Source of the DNA: Dictyocoela muelleri
Lineage: Eukaryota; Microsporidia
DNA: 14,037 nt
Direction of reading: 5' to 3'
NCBI GenBank assembly: GCA_016256075.1
Contig: SDVU01000389.1
Span: forward strand, 1 to 14,037
Position 1 is the first letter of the stretch, and every line of letters starts with the position of its first letter. A model generated the notes under the pieces. That model had not been told where the DNA came from. It ran no database searches and saw nothing but the letters and a program-made list of their open reading frames with translations. Position numbers and translations under genes: made by a program. This document shows positions 8,692 through 14,037 of the stretch, in pieces.

Positions 8692-8743
8692 AACTCGACA
8701 AAGTCGAGTTTGGGTCGTGTCGAGTTTTACGAAAACTCGACAC
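8692..8743. repeat. Pair of TCGAG palindromes
   Basis: There are two perfect hairpins side by side: AACTCGAC-AAA-GTCGAGTT at 8692-8710, and GTGTCGAGTTTT-ACG-AAAACTCGACAC at 8717-8743. The same pair, in the opposite orientation relative to repeat R, brackets the Merlin insertion at 10801-10821 and 11967-11985. Function is unknown; it looks like a mobile palindrome family. Confidence 0.8.
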
Positions 8744-8759
8744 AGCACTTCATAAATAA

Positions 8760-9159
8760 TAAATTTCAAATTTTAAAATCACAAAGAAACAAGAAAAAAC
8801 TTTTATATAATAAATATATATATATTTACAAAGAGAGGCAAAAGTTTACATTTATTGGCGATGTGTTCGCCGTTATTGTATGATAGATTACATACAAATT
8901 TTTCAATAACTCATGTAATCTCATAAGAATGTCATTACCATGATAATGAAATTATAAAATTACAAAGCTTAAGATAAATAATTTATTAAAATTAAAAGCT
9001 ACACAGACTAATTAACCATTTGAGTCTACTTTACTTAAGCTATGAATGAAATTTGTGATATCGAGTTACAATATCTAGAAATATATAAGTTTAAGAGATT
9101 ATTACAATAAATTGAGAAAAAAGGCAAATGAAATTCCAAATGATTGTAATAATGAATTA
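8760..9159. other. AT-rich stretch before the second transposase fossil
   Basis: No gene or repeat is recognised. It may include the unrecognisable 5' portion of the transposase copy that follows. Confidence 0.4.
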
Positions 9160-9640
9160 ATTGATATAGTAAAATATACGTTTGACCATAAATTATTTTG
9201 GTGGATGCATGTTTAGCGTTTCCATGTTATTTGGTGTTGCCTTTTTTAAAAATTAAAAACACCGCCTTTACCTGGTTAGAAAATTGAATAAAAAATCCCA
9301 AATGAACACTATTTAGCTTCTAATATTTTGAACTTTGATATTACAGTGTGTTTTCTTGATAATACAGTTCGTATAAAAATAAAGACTGTCGAATGAGTTT
9401 ATGTCTATTTCTAAGATATACCTAATGAAAAAAATGGTATTATCAGAATAAACGTGAAGACTTTTTTATTTAATTTATTTGGAAACACATAATCCCACAG
9501 ACAAGCCTTAACAATCTTTTAGCTCTATTAAGAATAAGGGATTAATATTAATTTACAATTTTATCTTATTTATTTTTTTTAAAGGTAACACAAAATAACA
9601 AAGCAACACCAGACTAGCATACACCATTATTTTTGCAATA
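9160..9640 (+). pseudogene. Decayed ISXO2/Merlin-type transposase, copy B
   Basis: This is a second, more eroded relative of the fossil at 4690-5640, on the same strand. Landmarks keep their order and nearly their spacing. TTGGTGTT is at 9231 (copy A 5134). FLDNTVR...KTVE is at 9352-9393, in the place of copy A's FVDSHDP..HTQTIK (5326). TGAAGACT is at 9455 (5431), 103 bases further on against 105. A shared non-coding 3' block with AAGCAAC and CATACACCATTAT is at 9601-9632 (5590-5622). About 70 bp are missing between the first two landmarks. No frame is open. Because the similarity includes sequence 3' of the coding part, both are copies of one transposon, not two independent genes. Confidence 0.6.
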
Positions 9641-10173
9641 TGATAGTGGTTATCGAGATGAAAAACGCATTATAATTTTCACAACTGAATATAATTGAAG
9701 GATTATGAGCCAAATTTAAACGTGGTTATGTGACGGTACTTTTTTGTCGCTCCAAATAATTTTGAACAAGTTTATATTATTCATTGCAAATATTTTGTGC
9801 ACTAATCCTAAGATTTATGTTCTAATGAAAAGTCGTAATGAGTTGTCTTATTTTTTTTTTTTAATTTTCGCAAATCGAAGTATCTAAAAAACCCAAGAAA
9901 TATTATTGTTTATTTTGAAATAGCATCCTATAATTCTAACTATAAAACTTCCGGAAATTCAAAATATTTGAGTGTTATTTTCATTTTACTCAAATAATTA
10001 TAAGGTTTTTAGAACAAAACAAATATATTGAAATATATAAAAATAATAATATGTATAAAACCTTTGTATATTATTGATATTTATAGCAGATGTTCCTATA
10101 AAGGATATATTTTCTGAATTAAATAAGATTTGTTTGCTGAAATAAGACGCTTGTTATATAAACTGGATATCTT
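9641..10173. other. AT-rich stretch without a recognisable gene
   Basis: Nothing supported is seen on either strand. It could include the lost upstream part of the MULE transposase whose tail lies at 10448, but no motif of it was found. Confidence 0.45.
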
Positions 10174-10423
10174 ATTTTCAATAAAATTTTGGTTCTCAAC
10201 CGGATTTCTGATCCCAATTTAAAAATATAAACTCTGGAAAAAACCGATGAAAGCAAATAAAAAAAGCTGTAAAATTACGCAAAATAATTGGATAAACTCA
10301 ATTATGCAATTATTTTACGTAATTTTACAGCTTTTTTCATTTGTTTTCAACGGGTTTTTCAGTGTTTATATTTTTAAATGGGGGGTCAGAAACCCGGGTG
10401 AGAACCCAAATTTTATTGAAAAT
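10174..10423. mobile_element. 250-bp palindromic MITE with hAT-like ends
   Basis: The left arm (10174-10290) and right arm (10307-10423) are inverted copies, with a 16-base loop at 10291-10306. They match over essentially their whole length; shared blocks are TTTTCAATAAAATTT, GGTTCTCA, TTTCTGA, TTTAAAAATATAAAC and AAAAGCTGTAAAATTACG. The outer blocks, GGTTCTCAACCGGATTTCTG and the mirror of GGGTTCTCACCCGGGTTTCT, resemble the GGTTCTCAA..CTGG termini known from hAT elements such as Charlie. It has no coding capacity. No convincing 8-bp target duplication could be read, so the hAT assignment is tentative. Short open frames across it are products of the palindrome. Confidence 0.75.
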
Positions 10424-10447
10424 GATAAAATTATACCTACAAAATAA

Positions 10448-10645
10448 CTGAAGTTTTGGTCGATAAATGAAAGAATATATTCCGATATTCTTACCATTAC
10501 TAATAGCTGTGAAACATATCACAGATATTTGAATTCTAAAATACCTAAAAAACATCCAAAAATTGAAAAAATTAATAATTTATTATAGAAAGAAGAAAAG
10601 GGAGAAAAATCTTAATTGACAATCTTGAATCAGGTAAATTGAATA
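10448..10645 (+). pseudogene. MULE (Mutator-like) transposase C-terminal fragment
   Basis: One frame reads LKFWSINERIYSDILTITNS, then CETYHRYLN and KKHPKIEKINNLL. This is the conserved tail of MULE transposases: a tryptophan, then R(T)TN.(x)E..H..(F/L)N, then HP.(I/L)..(F/I)...L, followed by a Lys/Glu-rich end. The frame has a stop TAG at 10586-10588, after which KEEKGEK continues the family pattern for a few residues. The catalytic core and the N-terminal part are absent, and the palindromic MITE lies immediately upstream, so the gene was cut off before or by that insertion. Only about 60 of the roughly 400 or more residues remain. Confidence 0.6.
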
Positions 10646-10800
10646 AAAAAAAGCAAGAAAAAAAATAAAGATTGTTTTAAATTTTTATGATTATTTTGAT
10701 TTTGAGTTTATGAAAATTTAGAAAAAATTTAATATATTTATTTCGTGATTTTAAATAAAATCAATTTTTCAATTTTTCTTATTTCTTTTTAATTTCATTT
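10646..10800. other. AT-rich spacer
   Basis: Low-complexity A/T sequence separates the MULE fragment from the palindrome repeat. No feature is seen. Confidence 0.5.
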
Positions 10801-10826
10801 GTGTCGAGTTTTCAAAACTCGTCATA
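10801..10826. repeat. TCGAG palindrome at the Merlin target
   Basis: GTGTCGAGTTTT-C-AAAACTCG forms a hairpin and matches the palindrome at 8717-8743. Its partner, AACTCGAC-TTT-GTCGAGTT at 11967-11985, lies beyond the Merlin element, so the pair was split by that insertion. Confidence 0.75.
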
Positions 10827-10834
10827 GAATTTTC
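10827..10834. repeat. Merlin target-site duplication (left)
   Basis: GAATTTTC here is repeated exactly at 11955-11962. The 8-bp length is as expected for Merlin (8-9 bp). Confidence 0.85.
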
Positions 10835-10836
10835 GG

Positions 10837-10881
10837 ATCAAGTGTAAAATCTTGCCTGTCAGGCAAGATTTTACACTTGAT
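10837..10881. repeat. 45-bp perfect palindrome at the Merlin left end
   Basis: ATCAAGTGTAAAATCTTGCC-type 22-bp arms (10837-10858 and 10860-10881) flank a single T. The terminus is thus duplicated head to head. Two further direct copies of the AGGCAAGATTTTACACTTG unit follow at about 10890 and 10918 (the last one shortened), spaced 28-29 bp. Confidence 0.9.
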
Positions 10882-10932
10882 ACATGCCCAGGCAAGATTT
10901 TACACTTGATACATGCCAGGCAAGATTTTACC
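10882..10932. repeat. Subterminal direct repeats of Merlin (left)
   Basis: The 28-29 bp unit AGGCAAGATTTTACACTTGA plus TACATGCC, first seen at 10861, recurs at 10890 and in part at 10918. Repeated terminal motifs are plausible extra transposase-binding sites. Confidence 0.8.
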
Positions 10933-10953
10933 TTAAAAAATAATTTTTTTAAT

Positions 10954-10957
10954 CCCC
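10954..10957 (+). promoter_or_regulatory. CCCC motif before the Merlin transposase start
   Basis: CCCC lies three bases upstream of the ATG at 10961, in surroundings that are otherwise nearly all A and T. It repeats the arrangement seen at the 80-residue gene, as if the transposon uses the host's start signal. Confidence 0.45.
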
Positions 10958-10960
10958 TTA

Positions 10961-11853
10961 ATGAATTTAGATGATTACGAAATAGAACTTACAAGGTACA
11001 GTAATGAGGAGCTGATCAAATACATGATGAGAAATAATCTCATATATAGCACAATGATATGCAGTGGATGTAATTCATCCATGAGTCTTAAAAACTATAC
11101 AGGTATTCGTGATGGAATGTATTGGCGGTGTACAACATCCACATGTCTAAGGTATCAAAATAGAAAGAGCATCAGGCGATATAGCTTCTTTGATTCTTTG
11201 AACTTACCTTTTCTTAAAGTGATAAAGGTTATAATAAGATGATCATTAAATGTCCCTTAGCATATTACAATACAAAGCTTGAATATAAATAAAAAACATA
11301 TAAAAAAATTATAAAACTTGTTTTAGATAAAGTAGGATGTTTTGATTTCAGAGAAAACAAGCTAGGGGGGAATAATAGAATAGTGCAAGTCGACGTAACC
11401 TCGCTAAATTTTAAAGTAAAATCACATAGAGGTCGAGCATCTACAAATAAAACAGATGCTCTTTGCATTGTTGAGGTGGATGAAAATATATCATGAGCAT
11501 TTGCATGTGTCATAGAAAACAAACAGGCCAATGCGATAATTCCAATCATAACACAAAATGTGCAAGACAACAGTGTTATATGGACAGATGAACATAAGAG
11601 TTATTCAAATTTATCCAATCTCAATTATATCCATGAACCTGTTTGTCATAAATACGAATTTATAAACAAAATGACTGGTGCTAATACACAGGCAGTTGAA
11701 TATTTTAACAATGAGTTTAACTTGGAGATAAAGAGGCGAAAAGGTATCCGTTCATATCTTAGACAGGAGTTTTTAAATGAATTCACGTGGAAGTTTAATC
11801 ACTCAGTCGATATATTTAATCAAGTTCTTGAGATCAGAAAAATAAATTTTTGA
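10961..11853 (+). pseudogene. Merlin transposase, broken (DDE, IS1016-like)
   Basis: The start ATG follows the CCCC motif. The first frame gives 93 residues with an N-terminal zinc ribbon: Cys34-x2-Cys37 and Cys57-x4-Cys62, with the family's YWRC at the second pair. The catalytic half lies in another frame from about 11293. It has the first aspartate in VQVDVTSLNF with KSHRGR after it (Asp codon 11392-11394), the second in VIWTDEHKSY (11587-11589), and the C-terminal FLNEFTWKFNHS block. It ends with TGA at 11851-11853. Damage seen: TGA at 11240-11242, TAG at 11258-11260, a frame change at or near the A run at 11302-11308, and TGA at 11494-11496. Full length would be about 297 codons, normal for Merlin. 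The longest remaining piece is the C-terminal 97 codons (11560-11853). The reading across 11240-11300 is weak, so the order of lesions there is less sure. Confidence 0.88.
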
Positions 11854-11883
11854 TTTTACATTTTTTTATCATATTTTTCTTTT

Positions 11884-11931
11884 TGATAAAATCTTGCCGA
11901 GCAGGCAAGATTTTCCACATCATACACGTTT
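11884..11931. repeat. Subterminal inverted repeats of Merlin (right)
   Basis: AAAATCTTGCC at about 11888-11898 and GGCAAGATTTT at about 11904-11914 form a hairpin with a 5-base loop just inside the right terminus. They mirror the arrangement on the left but are shorter and without the perfect 45-bp palindrome. Confidence 0.75.
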
Positions 11932-11954
11932 AGGCAAGATTTTACACTTGATCC

Positions 11955-11962
11955 GAATTTTC
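11955..11962. repeat. Merlin target-site duplication (right)
   Basis: GAATTTTC is identical to 10827-10834. Confidence 0.85.
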
Positions 11963-11966
11963 CGTA

Positions 11967-11985
11967 AACTCGACTTTGTCGAGTT
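11967..11985. repeat. TCGAG palindrome, right of Merlin
   Basis: AACTCGAC-TTT-GTCGAGTT is the partner of the palindrome at 10801 and the inverted counterpart of 8692-8710. Confidence 0.78.
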
Positions 11986-11996
11986 TTCGTTCAGCT

Positions 11997-12038
11997 CAGC
12001 TATTATACTCGAATTTACCGTGAAACGCATTTTGCGCA
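11997..12038 (+). repeat. Dispersed repeat R, copy 2
   Basis: CAGCTATTATACTCGAATTT, then ACCGTGAAACGCATTTTGCGCA. It differs from 8613-8654 at only two or three positions over 42 bases, and it leads straight into the 18-bp tandem array. Confidence 0.78.
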
Positions 12039-12093
12039 AATTCCACATTTCGCGCAAATTCCACATTTCGCGCAAATTCCGCATTTTGCACCC
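12026..12093 (+). repeat. 18-bp tandem array (about 3.8 units)
   Basis: Units at 12026-12043, 12044-12061, 12062-12079 and 12080-12093 follow the pattern C(A/G)CATTT(T/C)GCGCAAATTC. The second and third units are identical. The copy at 8642 holds fewer than two units, so unit number varies between loci, as in a minisatellite. An inverted relative lies at 12482-12525. Confidence 0.85.
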
Positions 12094-12099
12094 AATTTT

Positions 12100-12480
12100 T
12101 GGAACCAATGTTTTTAGTAATCTTAAAAAACTTAGAAAATATTCAAAAAATACCAAAACAGTTCAATTGAGCTTTAAAGGCTATGTTAATGAAATAATTC
12201 TAAGGTTTTACTTGTTTTGTCGTTGCTTTCATATTCATATAGACGTCTTATAATTGTTTTTATATCTAACAAATGCTTTTTTATGCTTTTAATTTTCACG
12301 AAAATTCGATTTTTTTATAGTTCCTCAATCTTTTAGAGTCGTAAGAGTGTTAAAATCATCAGATACCAAATGCAGAGATAAGATCATGATTATTCTGAGG
12401 AAAATTCGAGGAAGTACAACTATTCTAATTTTCACAAGTATTTATCGTGGAATATTGTTTCTTTACGAGCCTATCAGCAA
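12100..12480 (+). other. Possible transposase scrap in AT-rich DNA
   Basis: A plus-strand frame starting at about 12347 reads DTKCRDKIMIILRKIRGSTTI then FTSIYRGI. It loosely resembles the segment of ISXO2/Merlin transposases between the first and second aspartates and up to the TD..Y motif (R...L..I...GSTI.TD...Y), but the aspartate is not there. The stretch is bracketed by inverted copies of the 18-bp repeat family. This is weak; it could equally be chance. The remainder (12100-12346) shows nothing. Confidence 0.25.
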
Positions 12481-12481
12481 A

Positions 12482-12525
12482 CCGAATTTTGCGCGTATGC
12501 GGAATTTGCGCAATTTGTGGTTCAC
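12482..12525 (-). repeat. Inverted relative of the 18-bp repeat
   Basis: On the minus strand GTGAACCACAAATTGCGCAA followed by ATTCCGCATACGCGCAAAAT matches the start of the array at 12020-12060 (GTGAAACGCATTTTGCGCAA...). Together the two could be terminal inverted repeats of a piece of about 500 bp. Confidence 0.55.
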
Positions 12526-12530
12526 TCTTC

Positions 12531-12605
12531 TGACCGCTTTATGTCATTCTCTATCTTTTATAAAGTGGTTAAGAAAAAGATTACATATATTATACTCGAA
12601 TTTAC
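12531..12605 (-). mobile_element. Chimeric SINE fragment joined to repeat R
   Basis: On the minus strand, 12531-12570 matches the SINE body just after its head (CACTTTATAAAAGATAGAGA, ATGACATAAAGCGGTCA). The sequence on the head side is repeat R (GTAAATTCGAGTATAAT at about 12588-12605) in place of the tRNA head. The same junction occurs at 8560-8640 with about 80 percent identity across it. The SINE part is only about 40 bp long here. Confidence 0.6.
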
Positions 12606-12701
12606 ATAAAGTGTATTAACCAGTATGCTTATTGACTCTTAAAAATATCAAGTGATTTTTTACTTGAACAGAAAAGGTTAAAAATCGCTTTCTCGTTAAT
12701 A

Positions 12702-13280
12702 CAGTGCAACCTCTCTAATTTGAACACCTAATTATTATTTTTTTTAAAGTGTTCAATTGGTGAGTGTGAACACTGATTTGAAAACTATTAAAAATAGAAA
12801 AAATAGTGACAAAATAAAAATACGAAAAAATAATAAACAAATTAAAAAATAGAAAAAAATATAGAAAAAATAAAAAGTATTATTAGATAACTATTTTATT
12901 AAATGTTTACTTAAATAAAATCAGTAATTTTGGTAGGTTTTCAAACTTTTTCTTGGCAAGTCATTTTTTTCAATTTTAGTCATGTTCCACACTATCAGAT
13001 TTACTTTCTTCTAACCAATATTGTAATTAATCTAGCATGTTAATTGCATCGAAATTAGTTATTTTTCGAGCTATTGGGTGATTTTTTCTAAAAATATCGT
13101 CGGAAATCTCTACATCCACATCTGTATCACTCAACTTCCCAATAAAAAATTTTGAATAATTATTAAAATATTTTTGCTTTTGCAAAACAGTGAATTTAAA
13201 TTTCATTGGAATTAATATTAATCTTTAACCCTATCAAATCATCGATCATTGAATTCAGAAATGATTTTTTTGAATAATTT
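12702..13280 (-). mobile_element. pogo/Tigger-like DNA transposon remnant
   Basis: The left end reads TA (12700-12701), then CAGTGCAACCTCTCTAATTT and GAACACC. A second inner copy, GTGTTCAATTGGTGAGTGTG, lies at about 12748. This is the classic terminal and subterminal pattern of pogo/Tigger elements (Tc1/mariner superfamily, TA target). Inward, on the minus strand, lies a decayed transposase C-terminus. At about 13200-13180 IHCFAKAKIF matches the I.NCF.KAGF motif; at about 13130-13075 there is an acidic DTDVDVEISDDIF; and at about 13050-13000 DAINMLD...LQYWLEESKSDS matches the final AL..L..YLE helix. Several stops interrupt it. The catalytic domain and the other terminus are not seen; the large palindrome at 13283 begins just where they should lie. 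Confidence 0.65.
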
Positions 13281-13378
13281 ACGGTTTTACAACATGTTTG
13301 CCACCACCTGTCCAAAATATGAAATCGTCATACATAAGATGAAAGAACATGTTTATTTTATGAAATAAAGTAATAAAC

Positions 13379-13404
<26 letters not shown>
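13379..13404. repeat. (AT)n microsatellite
   Basis: Thirteen AT dinucleotides lie directly against the left arm of the central hairpin. Confidence 0.9.
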
Positions 13405-13405
<1 letters not shown>

Positions 13406-13409
<4 letters not shown>

Positions 13410-13518
13410 TATTAATCTTAATATAAGCTACGACAGATCATAATTTAGTAAAAATGCCGAGAAGTGGCATTTTTACTAAATTAAGATCTGTCGTAGCTTA
13501 TATTAAGATTAATATATT
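13406..13518. repeat. Near-perfect 53-bp hairpin
   Basis: The arms at 13406-13458 and 13466-13518 match at 52 of 53 positions around the loop GAGAAGT. The stem includes GCTACGACAGATC and TTTAGTAAAAATGCC. It is far better conserved than the outer arms, so it is either younger, kept alike by gene conversion, or selected. Confidence 0.9.
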
Positions 13519-13629
13519 ATGAGTTTATCTCTATATTTCAAGCTTATTTCATATAAGAATCATGTTATTTGATCTTATGAATGACGATTTCCTATTTTGA
13601 ACAGGTAGTGGCAATTCCGTTGTAGAACC

Positions 13630-13960
13630 AAATTTAGGATCTATACAAAAATTTCCTTTGGACATTGCTGTACAAAAATTTAAACCGTGAAAAATCAAAA
13701 AAAAATAACAAAAAAACTTATAGAAAGCAGATAAAATATGAAAAATGAATTATAAGAAAATATAAAAGCATTTTTATGATTTAATTAAACCAAAACTTTT
13801 TCCATAAAGTCCGACCTAGTGTTTAAAAAATAGCAATTTCTTAAAAAATTTCTTCTTTGCCCAGTTTTAATCATTATTCTCAATTTAATTTCTTTTTATT
13901 AAATTATAAAAACACTCAATAGCATGTGTATTTTTTCAACTAATTCAACAGATTGTATTA
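13630..13960. other. AT-rich stretch at the right side
   Basis: No gene is recognised on either strand. The missing core of the pogo-like transposase was looked for on the minus strand but no DNAPCH or PLDQG-type motif is visible. Confidence 0.45.
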
Positions 13961-14010
13961 TTGGTTCTCCAACGGGTTAGAGACCCCCCCTCCAGATTTC
14001 TAAATCTAAA
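13961..14010 (+). mobile_element. Possible hAT-like terminus, cut by the window end
   Basis: TTGGTTCTCCAACGGGTTAG followed by a C run resembles the outer end of the MITE at 10189 (TTGGTTCTCAACCGGATTTC, then TGATCCC). It may be the left end of a second member of that family; the rest lies beyond the window. Confidence 0.4.
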
Positions 14011-14037
14011 TTGGTAAGAGCACAGAGTATGTTTCTT

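Larger units (their letters stand above)
10835..11954 (+). mobile_element. Merlin DNA transposon (1120 bp), ends complete, gene broken
   Basis: The element has perfect 23-bp terminal inverted repeats, starting GGATCAAGTGTAAAATC at 10835 and mirrored at 11932-11954. It is flanked by the exact 8-bp duplication GAATTTTC. It contains a single transposase gene on the plus strand and long subterminal repeats. The GG start, the 8-bp target duplication, the size and an IS1016-like transposase together identify Merlin (IS1595-related). Perfect ends and a readable gene make it the youngest recognisable insertion in the window, though it can no longer make its own transposase. Confidence 0.92.
13283..13629. 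mobile_element. 347-bp palindromic element (MITE-like)
   Basis: The outer arms match in mirror order: GGTT(T/C)TACAAC, TTGCCAC(C/T)ACCTGT, CAAAATA.GAAATCGTCAT, CATAAGAT, GAACATG/AACATG and TATGAAATAA, from 13283 to about 13365 on the left and about 13540 to 13629 on the right. They differ by about 15-20 percent. At the centre sits a much better preserved hairpin (13406-13518) preceded by a TA microsatellite. There is no coding capacity and no sure target duplication. It may have inserted into the pogo-like element to its left. Confidence 0.7.

Noticed and set aside
8519-8755. Overlapping open frames on both strands
   Set aside because: They run across the SINE fragment, repeat R and the TCGAG palindromes; the proteins follow from the repeats.
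10247-10555. Open frames on both strands over the palindromic MITE
   Set aside because: Mirror-image products of the inverted arms; the minus-strand one also covers the MULE fragment in antisense.
11265-11570. 101-residue minus-strand frame with a signal-peptide-like, Cys-containing start
   Set aside because: It lies entirely antisense to the Merlin transposase, whose family motifs are clear on the other strand.
12026-12093. CRISPR-like array
   Set aside because: Units are directly adjacent with no spacers and the sequence is eukaryotic in character; it is a minisatellite.
11894-12253. 119-residue plus-strand frame containing a repeated SRKFHI motif, and its minus-strand shadow
   Set aside because: The repeated residues are the translation of the 18-bp tandem array, and the start lies in the Merlin terminus.
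12347-12619. 90-residue plus-strand frame as a real gene
   Set aside because: Its second half crosses the inverted 18-bp repeat and the SINE fragment; only the first 45 residues are of any interest, as a possible transposase scrap.

Overview
This window reads as a stretch of very AT-rich, gene-poor nuclear DNA from a eukaryote, packed with mobile-element remains of different ages. The best guess is a microsporidian with an expanded genome. Two points support this. The one plausible host gene (7267-7509, minus strand) has CCCC directly against its ATG and an AATAAA overlapping its stop codon, and both are known habits of microsporidian genes. The DNA transposons are dominated by Merlin/ISXO2 (IS1595-like) elements, which are frequent in microsporidia. 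Another AT-rich fungus, for example a glomeromycote, is not excluded.

Layout. About 60-1200 holds a broken, virus-like integrase fossil. 1200-3517 is AT-rich DNA with no recognisable gene. 3528-4006 is a tRNA-derived SINE flanked by a 10-bp target duplication; a second copy lies inverted at about 6170-6670. Between them (about 4690-5640) is a heavily decayed ISXO2/Merlin-type transposase gene. 7267-7509 is the single likely host gene, an unknown 80-residue helical protein. 7628-8612 is an older SINE copy split by a 529-bp foldback element (7921-8449), with 78-bp direct repeats on both sides of the foldback. About 9160-9640 is a second, worse-preserved copy of the same transposase as at 4690-5640.

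10174-10423 is a 250-bp palindromic MITE with hAT-like termini, followed at once by a fragment of a MULE transposase (10448-10645). 10835-11954 is the clearest element in the window: a 1120-bp Merlin transposon with perfect 23-bp inverted ends, an 8-bp target duplication and a recently broken transposase. It sits in a family of TCGAG palindromes. 11997-12605 holds dispersed and 18-bp tandem repeats, possibly another transposase scrap, and a chimeric SINE fragment. 12702-13280 is the end of a pogo/Tigger-like element with a decayed transposase tail on the minus strand. 13283-13629 is a 347-bp nested palindrome with a near-perfect 53-bp hairpin at its centre. The window ends in what looks like the start of another hAT-like element (13961).

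The genes do not form a pathway. The window is a record of successive insertions, with at least six superfamilies (SINE, Merlin/ISXO2, MULE, hAT-like, pogo/Tigger, foldback/palindromic MITEs) in 14 kb. All family assignments come from reading motifs by eye; no database search was run.
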